A stretch of 64,000 nt of DNA, taken from the NCBI GenBank assembly GCA_030446715.1, contig JAUJMU010000006.1, forward strand, positions 409,585 through 473,584, read 5' to 3'. Below are positions 46,866 through 56,097 of this stretch, piece by piece; position 1 is the first letter of the stretch, and each line of letters starts with the position of its first letter. Both the position numbers and the translations under genes were made by a program. Origin of the DNA: Cytophagales bacterium (GTDB lineage: Bacteria > Bacteroidota > Bacteroidia > Cytophagales > 172606-1). The notes beneath the pieces are model-generated. The model did not search any database and was not told the origin of the DNA. It worked only from the letters and a program-made list of their open reading frames with translations.

Positions 46866-47787
46866 CTAAAAGCTGTTACCAGAGCCTTTATAGTTTTCCC
46901 TCCAGTCGCCGGGCGGCAGTGGTAATACCTTGTCTGACGCATTCTTCAATTGGTGGATCAGATTGGGAGCGTACAGAGATTGGTGTCCGGAGATCGTATG
47001 CCAGTAGTTGCGGCTGATCACTTCACTGACGGCAGCGCTTTCTCCTGCCAGTCTGACCTTATGTAGTCGTCTCCTGCCAGCCGGAGGGCCCATACCCGCA
47101 GCAACTGGTCGTAGAGCACGTACCCGTGCTGAACGTATTCATCGGCCCGGTTGCCGCTATGTGTACAACTTTGGGACCTGTTTTGCGGGCCATGGCAGCC
47201 AGCAGAAAAGCACTGCAGAAGGTCACAATGTTGCAGGTGCCGTTCACCTTTCCGGTCAGCAGCTGCGCGTCTGCAAAGCCGGCTGACTGTTCGTCGGCGG
47301 TGCCATAAATAGTGCGGGCCAGACACAACATAATGTATTGCCAGTAGCAGAACATGCCGCACCAGGTAAACAGCTTTACCAGCGCCAGTTGCTTCATTGT
47401 GAGAGGCATATCCCGGATAGCGTCGCCGATTTCGGCAAAGGTGTGGCCTATACCTTTTGGCTTGCTGCGGATTCCGGCAATTTCAGCTTCCGTCAGCGGA
47501 TGTTCTCTGGTCGTGAAAACCGAATACAAAATGGCACTGACGGAGGCAATTGCCCCGATGATAAATCGGGCAGGCCAGCCAGAGAAAAGGCAGGTTGTCC
47601 GGATCAGCCCCGAGGTAGGAGTAGATAGGGCTCATGTTGGTTTGCTGCAGGCCGAAGCTGTACTGGATCCCGAAAAAGCCAAAATTCATGTTCAGGATCT
47701 GCCAGAAAGACGGGGCTTCAGGAAGGACTTACTTGCAGCAACGGCTTTCTTATTACTGCCGGAATCTGACTGGGTGGATTTGAGCAT
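46866..47787 (-). pseudogene. Decayed sugar transporter (MFS/SLC45-like) fused to a debranching-type fragment
   Basis: From ATG 47787 leftward, after one frameshift, come 'MNFGFFGIQYSFGLQQTNMS' and 'PIYSYLGADPDNLPFLWLA', the first-helix signature of Bacteroidota SLC45-type MFS sugar carriers. The next part jumps to a late-loop segment 'SVFTTREHPLTEAEIAGIRS' and 'KLFTWCGMFCYWQYIMLCLA', so some 150 residues are deleted. Near 47140 the homology switches to 'DEYVQHGYVLYDQLLRVWAL' and 'ISRNYWHTISGHQSLYAPN', which resembles the helical part of GH63/amylo-1,6-glucosidase-type enzymes (tentative). Two deletions and several frame changes make this dead. Confidence 0.7.
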
Positions 47788-47904
47788 GGCGGGTGGTGGA
47801 CGGGTAAAATGGACCGGCGCCTGCTTCCGACCACAGGCCCGTACTGTAAACATATTAAAAGCAGAACTGAATTATTATAAAATGGTAAGGAATAATGAAA
47901 CAAA

Positions 47905-47931
47905 AAAGCCTCCCTATTATAGAGAGGCTTT
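47905..47931 (-). terminator. Terminator of the mla operon
   Basis: AAAGCCTC at 47905-47912 pairs with GAGGCTTT at 47924-47931. On the minus strand the stem is followed by a T-run (A-run 47902-47907). It lies 26 bp past the stop codon of the MCE gene. Confidence 0.8.
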
Positions 47932-47956
47932 CATCAAGGCTACTTGACCGGCTTCG

Positions 47957-49000
47957 CTACCTGTTTACCTGATGAGGTGCTATAGTGGTTGAATCTTCGG
48001 GCTGCTGCTGGTTCCCAACCGCTTCAGCGGCCTCTTTTTCCCGCCGGTCTTTTTTCCGGAAGTACCTCCTGAACAAGAAGTTATGCTGCAGGGCCTCCAT
48101 GTTTTCGTCCAGCTTCTCGGTACTGGTTTCCAGATTTCCCATTGTGCTTTTCAACTGCCCCGCAAACTGCTGGTCATTCAGCAGCAGGCCGACGGCGTTG
48201 TTTTTCTCATTCAGCTTGCTGGTGGTTTCGCGCAGGTTGTCAGTAAGCTGAGCCGCCGATGCAGATGTCTGCTGCAGTTGCTGTACCGAATTTTTAAGGC
48301 CGATGAAAACAGTGGTATCCGTCAGCAGTTCGTTGGCAAGACCTCCCTCCGTATCAAACTTATTGGAAAGTTGAGCAAGATCCCGGGATACTCTCACCGT
48401 ATTGGCCGAAACCTGCTGCAAATTGGCCAGCATGGCTCTGAAGTTTTGGGTAAGGGTAGAGTCAGAAAGCAGGGCTCCGGCCATGCCTTCTCCCTGCACC
48501 AGCCGCGAAGTAAGCGTTTTGAAATCACTGGTGATGCTGACGAGGTTCTTGTTGTTTTCCTGCAGCGTAGCCATAATATCGTCCGTGCTGAGGGCAACGG
48601 CCGTGCCCAGCCGGTCACCTGATTCGACGGTGGGGGCCTGAGGGCTGCCACCGTAAATTTCCACAATTTTGTTGCCGATCAGACTTTCTGAGCTCAGCCG
48701 CGCAAGTGCATCCTTGTGAATGTATTTCCGGACATCTTCTTCCAGATTCATGGTGATGGCTACCTGTGAGGTGCCGGAAAAGCGGATCTGCCGCACCGTA
48801 CCGATTTTCACGCCCGAAAACCACACGTTGCTGCCCACTTTCAATCCGCCCACGTTATCAAAAACAGCACTCACGCGGAATGTTTTTTCAAACCGTTTCT
48901 GCTGTCCGCCGAGGACAAACACCCCGGCTACAAAAATTACAATGGCGAGGAATACGAAGATTCCCACCACTACTGCCCGTTTATTATCTGATGTACTCAT
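47957..49000 (-). CDS. MlaD-type MCE lipid-transport protein
   Basis: 347 residues, anchored in the inner membrane by a helix at about 8-30 ('AVVVGIFVFLAIVIFVAGVF'). It is followed by one MCE domain (~38-118: 'VSAVFDNVGGLKVGSNVWFS', 'GNKIVEIYGGS') and a long coiled-coil-rich periplasmic part that ends in a charged tail. The start ATG 49000 directly precedes the anchor. It forms a hexameric ring that passes lipids between membranes, with the ATPase and permease upstream in the same operon (gaps 4 and 8 bp). Confidence 0.93.
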   Translation of the reverse strand: MSTSDNKRAVVVGIFVFLAIVIFVAGVFVLGGQQKRFEKTFRVSAVFDNVGGLKVGSNVWFSGVKIGTVRQIRFSGTSQVAITMNLEEDVRKYIHKDALARLSSESLIGNKIVEIYGGSPQAPTVESGDRLGTAVALSTDDIMATLQENNKNLVSITSDFKTLTSRLVQGEGMAGALLSDSTLTQNFRAMLANLQQVSANTVRVSRDLAQLSNKFDTEGGLANELLTDTTVFIGLKNSVQQLQQTSASAAQLTDNLRETTSKLNEKNNAVGLLLNDQQFAGQLKSTMGNLETSTEKLDENMEALQHNFLFRRYFRKKDRREKEAAEAVGNQQQPEDSTTIAPHQVNR

Positions 49001-49004
49001 TGGT

Positions 49005-49778
49005 TTAGTTGGTAAAATTATAATCGTAAAAAGATTTAACCCTTTCATCTTGGGTATCAAACACTTCTTCAAATGTTCCCTGCCGGCCAAACTGCCCTTC
49101 GAGCAGCATTACAACCCGGTCACCGGTCATTTTGGCGCAGGTCAGGTCATGGGTGATGATAATCGAAGAAGTATGGTATTTCTCCTGCACCTCATTGATC
49201 AGATTGTTGATGCCAATGCAGGTAATCGGGTCCAGACCGGCAGTTGGCTCGTCGTACAGCATGATTTTGGGCTTCAGGATCAGGGTCCGGGCAATGCCGA
49301 TCCGCTTGCGCTGCCCACCCGACAACTGGGAGGGCATCTGGCTGGCCGTCTGGGCAAGCCCTACTGCCTCCAGTACGGAATCCACTTCCTGATTAACCTG
49401 CGCCCGGCTCAGGGATTTTATGTGACGGGTCAGGGGGAACTCAAGGTTTTCGCGCACGGTCATGCTGTCGTACAAAGCGCTGTTCTGGAAAGAAAAGCCA
49501 ATCTTCAGGCGCAGCTCATCCAGTTCCCTCGGCGTGAGCCGGCTCACTTCCCTGCTCAGCACGTTGATAGTGCCCTCATCGGCTTTGAGCAGCCCGGCAA
49601 TAATTTTTATCAATACCGACTTGCCCGTACCCGACCGGCCGAGCACTACCAGGTTCTCGCCCTGAAAAAGATCCAGATCCACTCCCCGGAGTACGTGAAA
49701 ATCATCGAAAGATTTGCGTAAGCCCCTGATGGAAAGTACCGTCTTGCTATAGTCAATAAATGATTTTGCTTTGTTCAT
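49005..49778 (-). CDS. MlaF-type ABC ATPase
   Basis: 257 residues, cytoplasmic ATPase of the Mla-type phospholipid transporter. Walker A 'VLGRSGTGKSVLIKIIAGL', signature 'QLSGGQRKRIGIARTLIL', Walker B 'PKIMLYDEPTAGLDPITCI', H-loop 'SIIITHDL'. It is the middle gene of the mlaE-mlaF-MCE order, with 4 bp to the MCE gene. Confidence 0.95.
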   Translation of the reverse strand: MNKAKSFIDYSKTVLSIRGLRKSFDDFHVLRGVDLDLFQGENLVVLGRSGTGKSVLIKIIAGLLKADEGTINVLSREVSRLTPRELDELRLKIGFSFQNSALYDSMTVRENLEFPLTRHIKSLSRAQVNQEVDSVLEAVGLAQTASQMPSQLSGGQRKRIGIARTLILKPKIMLYDEPTAGLDPITCIGINNLINEVQEKYHTSSIIITHDLTCAKMTGDRVVMLLEGQFGRQGTFEEVFDTQDERVKSFYDYNFTN

Positions 49779-49786
49779 ATTCCTGC

Positions 49787-50602
49787 CTATAAAGACCGTA
49801 ACGCGTTGATCACCTGAAGGGCCAGCAGTTCCTCAATGAAAATCAGAAACATGGACGTCACCACCGACGTATTGGCGGCCCTGCCTACTCCTTCCGTTCC
49901 CTTGGATGAATTGTACCCTTTGTAACAACCAACAATTCCGATGGTAAATCCAAAAATAAAGGATTTAGTCACCGAGGAAAAAATATCCAGAAAGGTAATC
50001 GCCTCAAATACCTGCTGGAAGTAGTTGACAAAACTGGTCTGCTCGTTCTGGTTGATGTTTACATATCCGCCCAGAAGTGCCACAAAGGCGGTATACATGG
50101 TAAGCGCCGGAATCATAAAGGTCGTGGCCAGCACCCTCGTCACCACCAGATACTTAAACGGATTGATGGCCGAAACTTCCAGGGCATCAATCTGCTCGGT
50201 TACCTTCATTGAGCCAAGCTCCGCACCGATGTTGGAGCCAACCCGGCCCGTAGCGATCAGGGCCGTTACCAGCGGGGCCAGTGCCCGTACAATGGCAACG
50301 GCAATGAGGGCTGGCAGCAGCGCAGTGGCTCCCAGTTCGGCCAGTGACGGACGCGACTGGTTGGTGAACACAATACCCATGATAAATCCCGTCAGGGAAA
50401 TCAGCGGGAGTGACCGCACGCCTATCTCAAAACATTGATTGAGAATCTCCTTAAATTCATAGGGCGGCATAAACAGCTCCCGGAAAAAACGCACCAGGAA
50501 GTGAAACACACGGCTGAGCTCGATGAACATCCGATCCAGCCGGCCGGAAATTACGTGTTTGCGCGAACCGGCACGACCGGCATTCTTGTCATTCAGTATC
50601 AT
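49787..50602 (-). CDS. MlaE-type permease
   Basis: 271 residues from ATG 50602 ('MILNDKNAGRAG'). The longer frame to 50656 adds 18 residues without a better start. It is a multi-spanning MlaE family member with 'FIMGIVFTNQSRPSLAELGA', 'LIATGRVGSNIGAELGSMKV' and 'TEQIDALEVSAINPFKYLVV', the coupling segment typical of the family. It is the first gene of the operon with the ATPase and MCE protein, which together form the inner-membrane lipid transport complex. Confidence 0.94.
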   Translation of the reverse strand: MILNDKNAGRAGSRKHVISGRLDRMFIELSRVFHFLVRFFRELFMPPYEFKEILNQCFEIGVRSLPLISLTGFIMGIVFTNQSRPSLAELGATALLPALIAVAIVRALAPLVTALIATGRVGSNIGAELGSMKVTEQIDALEVSAINPFKYLVVTRVLATTFMIPALTMYTAFVALLGGYVNINQNEQTSFVNYFQQVFEAITFLDIFSSVTKSFIFGFTIGIVGCYKGYNSSKGTEGVGRAANTSVVTSMFLIFIEELLALQVINALRSL

Positions 50603-50639
50603 TAGACGCTCTTTCTGATGGAATTTACCCGTTTTGCCG

Positions 50640-51850
50640 CCTGCCTGGCCACTCAAAACCTACCTCACCCGGCAATACCAGTTTTTTATACTCTTTCGGA
50701 TTATAAATGTTGCGGTGATTCCGCTAAAGCCCCTCCCGGCTGACCACGCCAGACTCCCTGGCTTTCACCGGCAGATGGCGCTGAAAGATGGGTTACGGCA
50801 GGAAAGCTGTACCGCCTCAGCCGCCCTCCGGCCAAACCTATCGTGAAGCCAACTGCGTGCTCCCGTTGCAGGCCGCATTTTTTTGAATTTTCCTTTACCG
50901 TTTGCCCATACTACGGTACATCCGGCATCTGAACCTCACTCCCAATCCCCGGGACTACGTCCGCTCCTTCCGGACTCCCGTACTTAGAAGTCTGGGAGAG
51001 GGGCCGGTACAAATCCCTGTAAAACGGGATTTTTTGGCTCCCCTCTCTCGAGTGGTTAGGATCAAGACACATTTCGCAACTAAATGTAAGCTAGCCCGTT
51101 GAGGCTCTCCTCTCCTTGGGAGAGGGCTGGGGTGAGGTTCCTGAAAGGCCAGAACCAAAACTTTCAGACCTTTATGTAATACTACTTGCTCCCTTTCCAT
51201 TTTGTGTCCTGATCGCAGCCCTCAAGGGGAGGGGCCGGAGGTGGGGTTACCACAGGAAATGTACCGTAGTATACCGTTTGCCTTTTCTACTGTAGCTGCA
51301 GGCCGGCTGCCACCCGCTTAATCCGAACACGGAATAAACAAATTTTTCAGGTTCATTCCTGATTCGGGATGCTATCCATACCGGTTACCCTGACTCACGA
51401 AAAAAATTCGTATCCAGCAGATGCGGGCAACCTTCAGGAGAGTCCGGACTGTATTGCTGAAACCGGAAGGATATCTGGTATTGATCAACGCTGAAGAGGT
51501 GCGCCCGCTGCTGCCGGCAGTACTTCCCGGCTCCCGGAGTGTACGGATTATACGCCCACAAGTTGACCAACCCGGCCTTCCATTTATGCAGCCGCCATGG
51601 TCTGCCCGGAATGTGAGGTTCCCCGGACCGCTGAATCCGTATAATAGACTTGTTTATGTTTGACAGACAATGAGTGATTCAAAAACTACCCCCGGCCTCC
51701 TGCCTGCCGGACAGGCGGGCTCCTTCAAAAGGTTTGGATCGATAGCCCGAAAGCCCGGACCGAAAAGCCATGGCGGGTATCGGGTATGCCAAAAGAAAAT
51801 CTCTCAACGCTGTTCAGAACTGGCGTTTCTTTCCGGTACCCCCGCGATGA
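50640..51850. repeat. 1.2-kb gene-free region with several palindromic repeats
   Basis: No convincing gene. It contains GAGAGGGGCCGGTACAAATC (50996) and the facing GGCTCCCCTCTCTCGAG (51038); CTCCTCTCCTTGGGAGAGGG followed by CTGGGGTGAGG (51105-51139); GGGGAGGGGCCGGAGGTGGGG (51225); AGACTTGTTTATGTTTGACA (51648); and CGGCCTCCTGCCTGCCGGACAGGCGGGC (51691, shown in two joined arms). The last two precede a TTCAAAAGG motif also seen at 22.6 kb. This is a landing area for small dispersed repeats. Confidence 0.6.
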
Positions 51851-51856
51851 CAAAAA

Positions 51857-51899
51857 AAAACGCTTTTCCCTTCTGAATCAAAGAAAGGAAAAGCGTTTT
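51857..51899 (-). terminator. Terminator of the TonB receptor gene
   Basis: AAAACGCTTTTCC (51857-51869) pairs with GGAAAAGCGTTTT (51887-51899). On the minus strand the stem is followed by nine T. It lies 59 bp past the receptor stop codon. Confidence 0.88.
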
Positions 51900-51957
51900 C
51901 TTATCCGGCTTGAATCAGCAGCCTGGTTGGTCCGGCCACCGGTTTTCAATCAGCCTG

Positions 51958-54750
51958 TCAGAACCGGGCGGTCAGGTTCAGAAAATAATAGCCACCATTG
52001 AAGCCAAACTGCGTGGCAGCCCGGCTGTACACAAACCGGCCGAAGGAGGAGTTATCGAGGGTGGTCGGATCGTCAGGCGTAGGGAACTGCCTCTGCCGCA
52101 ACGGATCAGGATACACATCGAACAGGTTGTTCGCGCCGATGGTCACGCCGAGGTTGCGCAGCAGCTGGTAACTTACGCTCAGGTCGGTAACTACCTTGGG
52201 GCTGAAGGTTTCGTCGAGCACCGGGTTTGAAATATCCAGCACCGTCACCTCGCCAAACCGCGTTGCCCGTACGTAAGCCCGCCATTTGCCGATCTGATAG
52301 TTGCCGCTGAGCGTAAACTTATTCCGGGGCTGGGCCAGTTCGAGCCGTGATCTTTCCAGCCGGTTGAAAAGCTCATTGCCGAACACATCGCTGGGCAGGG
52401 TCTCAGAAACTTTCGGGTCGCCCCTTACCTCCGTCCGGTTGATGTTGCCGGCCAGCGCCAGCGTTAAGGTTCCGCTGCCGACCTGGTAATCAGAAGCAAG
52501 CACTATATCAATGCCCTGCGTCCGGGTGCTGACGGCGTTGGTAAAGAAAGTTGCCGACTGTACTTCCGTCTGCCCGGCGGCATCCAGCAATTCTCCTACC
52601 CGCGGACCAATCCCGGCAGTGCCCCGCTGAAAGGCGCTGGTCAGAATAATCCGGTCATTGATGTCGATCTGGTAGGCATCAACCGTAACGCTGAGGTTGG
52701 AAAGCGGTTGTGAAGTAATCCCCAGGCTGTAACTCAGAGACCGTTCGGCCTCCAGCGACGGAACGCCAAATGCCTGGGCCACCGCACTGCCATTGGGAAA
52801 TGTACCTTGCTGTCGCGGCTGCAGGCCCTGACCGGGCACGGTTACGAACACCGTTGAAATGGCGCTGAAGAACCGCTGGTGAATGGACGGTGCCCGGAAA
52901 CCGTTGGCAACAGTGCCCCGCAGACTGAAGAAATCGGCAAACTTATACCGGCCGCTGAGTTTACCGGCCAGATTCCCTCCAAAATCGCTGTAGTATTCGT
53001 ACCGGCCGGCGGTGTTGAGGAGCAGACGTTCGGTAAGATCCGTTTCAATGTCTGCGTAGCCCGCCACCACTGTCCGGTTGGTATTCACCTCGTTATCGGG
53101 CTGAAAGCCCGGAAACACCTGGGCACCACCAGCGCGGAGGGGGATGGCCGCCAGATCAAAGTTCCGGTAGGAGGCTTCCTCGCCGGGCTCGATCTGGTAA
53201 TTGTCCAGCCGGTAAGACAATCCGGCAGCCACGTTGAATGATTTCAGCCCAATGGCTGATCCAAAATCCTTGGAAATTCCCAGATCTGAAGTATTCTGAT
53301 TAAACCGGATCGTACCGGCGTAAAATTCGGTCGGTGCGGCGGCGCCCAGCGCAAACTGGGAGGCATTCAGTGAATTCTTCACGTCAAATCTGAACGCATT
53401 GCCGCCATACACATTGGAGAGGTCCCAGCGCCAGCCGTCGCCCAGATCACCACCAATTCCAGCCAGGATGGAACGGTCAAGGATAGTGGAATGAATCTGG
53501 GGCAGGAAACCGTTCGGGTAAATCTCGGAAATGTTCTGGGTGGTCTGGAATGGATACCGGTAGAACCCGGCAGCCTGACCGCGGCGGTAGTTGGCAATGC
53601 CCGAAAAATAGAATTCGGTGCGGGGACTGATCCGGTAGTTTCCGTTCAGCATCCCGCCTAAGTTGGCTACCTGCGACTGACCGATCTGCATGTTGTCGGA
53701 CAGGTCAAAACCCCTTTCGGCGATCAGGGCCCGGTCCTGATTAAACAGGTTCTGCCGCCGCGCCAGCCAGTCGGCTTCCGTTTCGTTGGCACCACGGCCT
53801 GCGTTCCAGTTCACGTACACCGGTCCCGTATAGTCACCGGCCCGGTTGGTGGCTCCGCGCAGCCGGACATCAATGGCCGCACCGAGCACACCGCGGCTGC
53901 CGAGTTTCATACCGTGGTAAAGCCCCAGCTGGCCGGTGCTGCCATCGCCCTGGTAAAACTGCCCGAGGTGCAGCGTGCCGGTGGTGCCGGTGTCTTTCCG
54001 GAGTACCACGTTGATCACGCCGGCAATGGCATCGGATCCGTACTGCGAAGCGGCACCCTCCCGGAGCACCTCGATCCGTTCGATGGCCGCCGTCGGAATG
54101 GTATTCAGGTCAGTGCCGACGGAGCCCCGGCCAATGGTACCGTTCACGTTGATCAGCGCCTGGTTATGGCGCCGTTTGCCGTTGAGCAGCACCAGCACCT
54201 GGTCGGGCCCGAGGCCGCGCAGGGTTGCCGGGTCAATGTGGTCGGTGCCATCCGCTACCGTTTGCCGGGAAGAATTAAAGGACGGTGCCACCAGATTGAT
54301 CATCTGGGTAGGTTCAACCTGACCCGTAGCCTGCAGTTCGCGGCTCGAGATAATGTCCACCGGAGCCACGGTTTCGACGCTGGAACGGACCTGCGTGGAA
54401 CGGGAACCCACCACCACCACGTCAGTCAGCGACTGTACGCTGGGGCTGAGGGCAACGTTCAGCGTTACATCGCTGCTGCCGATGGTAACCTCGCGGGTGA
54501 GGGTCGTGTAGCCGATGAAGGAGTACTGAATCCGGTAGCTGCCCGGTGAGAGGCGGAGGCTGTAGTTTCCGGCGTTGTCGGTGCCGGTGCCCTGACCCGA
54601 AGCGGCAATGGCCACCGATACGCCCGGCAGCGCCTCCCCGGACTGGGCATCGGTTACCCGGCCCCGTAAAACCTGAGAAAAGCCTGGTACGGTGAAAGCC
54701 ACCAGCAGCAGGCACACCCAGAAAAGGGTGAAACTGTAGTTTTTCTTCAT
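51958..54750 (-). CDS. TonB-dependent outer-membrane receptor
   Basis: 930 residues, outer membrane. After a signal peptide (to 'FTVPGFSQ') come a CarboxypepD_reg/DUF4480-type domain ('GRVTDAQSGEALPGVSVAIA'), the plug ('LRGLGPDQVLVLLNGKRRHN', 'LREGAASQYGSDAIAGVINV') and a long beta-barrel ending in the aromatic 'NGGYYFLNLTARF'. No SusD-like partner or sigma/anti-sigma pair is adjacent, so the substrate is open; siderophore, cobalamin or peptide uptake are all possible. It lies upstream of fbp on the same strand but is separated from it by a hairpin. Confidence 0.94.
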   Translation of the reverse strand: MKKNYSFTLFWVCLLLVAFTVPGFSQVLRGRVTDAQSGEALPGVSVAIAASGQGTGTDNAGNYSLRLSPGSYRIQYSFIGYTTLTREVTIGSSDVTLNVALSPSVQSLTDVVVVGSRSTQVRSSVETVAPVDIISSRELQATGQVEPTQMINLVAPSFNSSRQTVADGTDHIDPATLRGLGPDQVLVLLNGKRRHNQALINVNGTIGRGSVGTDLNTIPTAAIERIEVLREGAASQYGSDAIAGVINVVLRKDTGTTGTLHLGQFYQGDGSTGQLGLYHGMKLGSRGVLGAAIDVRLRGATNRAGDYTGPVYVNWNAGRGANETEADWLARRQNLFNQDRALIAERGFDLSDNMQIGQSQVANLGGMLNGNYRISPRTEFYFSGIANYRRGQAAGFYRYPFQTTQNISEIYPNGFLPQIHSTILDRSILAGIGGDLGDGWRWDLSNVYGGNAFRFDVKNSLNASQFALGAAAPTEFYAGTIRFNQNTSDLGISKDFGSAIGLKSFNVAAGLSYRLDNYQIEPGEEASYRNFDLAAIPLRAGGAQVFPGFQPDNEVNTNRTVVAGYADIETDLTERLLLNTAGRYEYYSDFGGNLAGKLSGRYKFADFFSLRGTVANGFRAPSIHQRFFSAISTVFVTVPGQGLQPRQQGTFPNGSAVAQAFGVPSLEAERSLSYSLGITSQPLSNLSVTVDAYQIDINDRIILTSAFQRGTAGIGPRVGELLDAAGQTEVQSATFFTNAVSTRTQGIDIVLASDYQVGSGTLTLALAGNINRTEVRGDPKVSETLPSDVFGNELFNRLERSRLELAQPRNKFTLSGNYQIGKWRAYVRATRFGEVTVLDISNPVLDETFSPKVVTDLSVSYQLLRNLGVTIGANNLFDVYPDPLRQRQFPTPDDPTTLDNSSFGRFVYSRAATQFGFNGGYYFLNLTARF

Positions 54751-54967
54751 AAAGGATCCTTGAGGTTAAAAATCAGAAATGGTTTGCCGGCCGCAATACG
54801 CTGCAAGCCTTGAACTGCCTCTGCATATTTAGGCATTCATTCCGCAAGCGCAAAACGCTGAAACAAATTATAAAAGACCGGTGCTGATTATAAAATATTA
54901 TTTTGTAATACTTTGGTAATTCCACTGAATGTTTGGTCCTCAAAACTGAATGAAGCGACCGGAAAAG

Positions 54968-54995
54968 CAGATGCCATTCCGGGGAATGGCATCTG
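54968..54995. terminator. Hairpin after fbp
   Basis: CAGATGCCATTCC (54968-54980) pairs perfectly with GGAATGGCATCTG (54983-54995). It lies 34 bp past the fbp stop on the minus strand, followed there by CTTTTCC. Probably terminates the pckA-fbp transcript, though the T-run is short. Confidence 0.65.
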
Positions 54996-55028
54996 GTGAA
55001 ATCTGACCGGTTGAAAAAAACTGATTAC

Positions 55029-56093
55029 TCAGGAAATGGCGGTGGAAACTGGCAGTTCCGCCTTCTGAAGCATAGGTCCGCCACTATGCTCTGCATCACT
55101 CAACGCCGGGCTCACTTCCAGTACCATTTCCCTGGAGCCGATATAAAGCGGTGCACGCTGGTGCAGTAGCCTGATCGGCAGGTCCATGATGCGCATGGTG
55201 CCATCAGTGGCCATACCGCCGGCCTGCTCTACCAGAAAGGCTAATGGGTAACATTCGTAAAGCAGGCGCAGTTTGCCATTGGGGGCCCTGGCCGTGGGCG
55301 GGTACAGGTAGATGCCTCCCTTTAGCAGGTTCCGGTGAAAATCGCCAACCAGTGAGCCAATGTAACGGGCCGAATATCGGCGGCTCCGGCAGGCTTCGAC
55401 ATAACTCCTGACCGTATCCGGAAAATCGTTCAGATTGCCCTCGTTGCAGGAATAGATGCTGCCCGTACCGGGCGTGGTGATCTGCTTGTGCGAAAGAAAA
55501 AATTCTCCCAGGGAAGCATCATAGGTGAAGCCGTATACGCCCCGGCCGGTGGTGTACACCAGCATGGTGGAGGTTCCGTACAGCACGTAACCCGCCGCTA
55601 CCTGCCGGTTACCGCCCTGCAGGAAATCTTCCATCGCAGGCGGGGTCCCGATCGGCGAGATGCGCCGGTAAATCGAGAAGATGGTGCCGATGGATACGTT
55701 TACGTCAATGTTGGATGAGCCGTCCAGCGGATCAATGGCCACTACATATTTGGCCCCTTCGTTGCCGGTCACCAGCACTTCATCCTCTTCCTCAGACACC
55801 ACGGCGGCGGCTTCTCCCCCGTTGCGCAAGGCCCGCAGGAAACGGATGTGGGCAATGACATCCAGTTTCTGCTGGCTTTCGCCGTGCCCGTTTTCGGCCC
55901 CGAAAAGTCCGGTTACGCCAGCCAGACCAGCCCGGTTTACTTCCCGGTTCACGATCTTGGCGGCAAGGGCCACGTCGCGGAGCAACTGGGATAGTTCGCC
56001 GGTTGCGAAGGGAAAGGCATCTTCGTTCCGCTTGATGAACCGGTCGAGGGTCACGCCGACCGGCAAGGCAATTTTATCCTGATTTTCAATCAT
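55029..56093 (-). CDS. fbp: Class I fructose-1,6-bisphosphatase
   Basis: Gluconeogenic enzyme, 354 residues. The metal site is '[20 protein letters not shown]', with 'SEEEDEV' as the upstream Glu-rich metal loop. '[20 protein letters not shown]' and '[20 protein letters not shown]' are the substrate and Mg regions of class I. It begins 4 bp after the end of pckA on the same strand, so both steps that are unique to gluconeogenesis are in one operon. Confidence 0.97.
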   Translation of the reverse strand: MIENQDKIALPVGVTLDRFIKRNEDAFPFATGELSQLLRDVALAAKIVNREVNRAGLAGVTGLFGAENGHGESQQKLDVIAHIRFLRALRNGGEAAAVVSEEEDEVLVTGNEGAKYVVAIDPLDGSSNIDVNVSIGTIFSIYRRISPIGTPPAMEDFLQGGNRQVAAGYVLYGTSTMLVYTTGRGVYGFTYDASLGEFFLSHKQITTPGTGSIYSCNEGNLNDFPDTVRSYVEACRSRRYSARYIGSLVGDFHRNLLKGGIYLYPPTARAPNGKLRLLYECYPLAFLVEQAGGMATDGTMRIMDLPIRLLHQRAPLYIGSREMVLEVSPALSDAEHSGGPMLQKAELPVSTAIS

Positions 56094-56097
56094 ACCC

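Noticed and set aside
51421..51663. An 80-codon frame in the gap before the TonB receptor
   Set aside because: Pro/Arg/Leu-rich, in a repeat-rich stretch, and no ribosome site; not supported as a gene.
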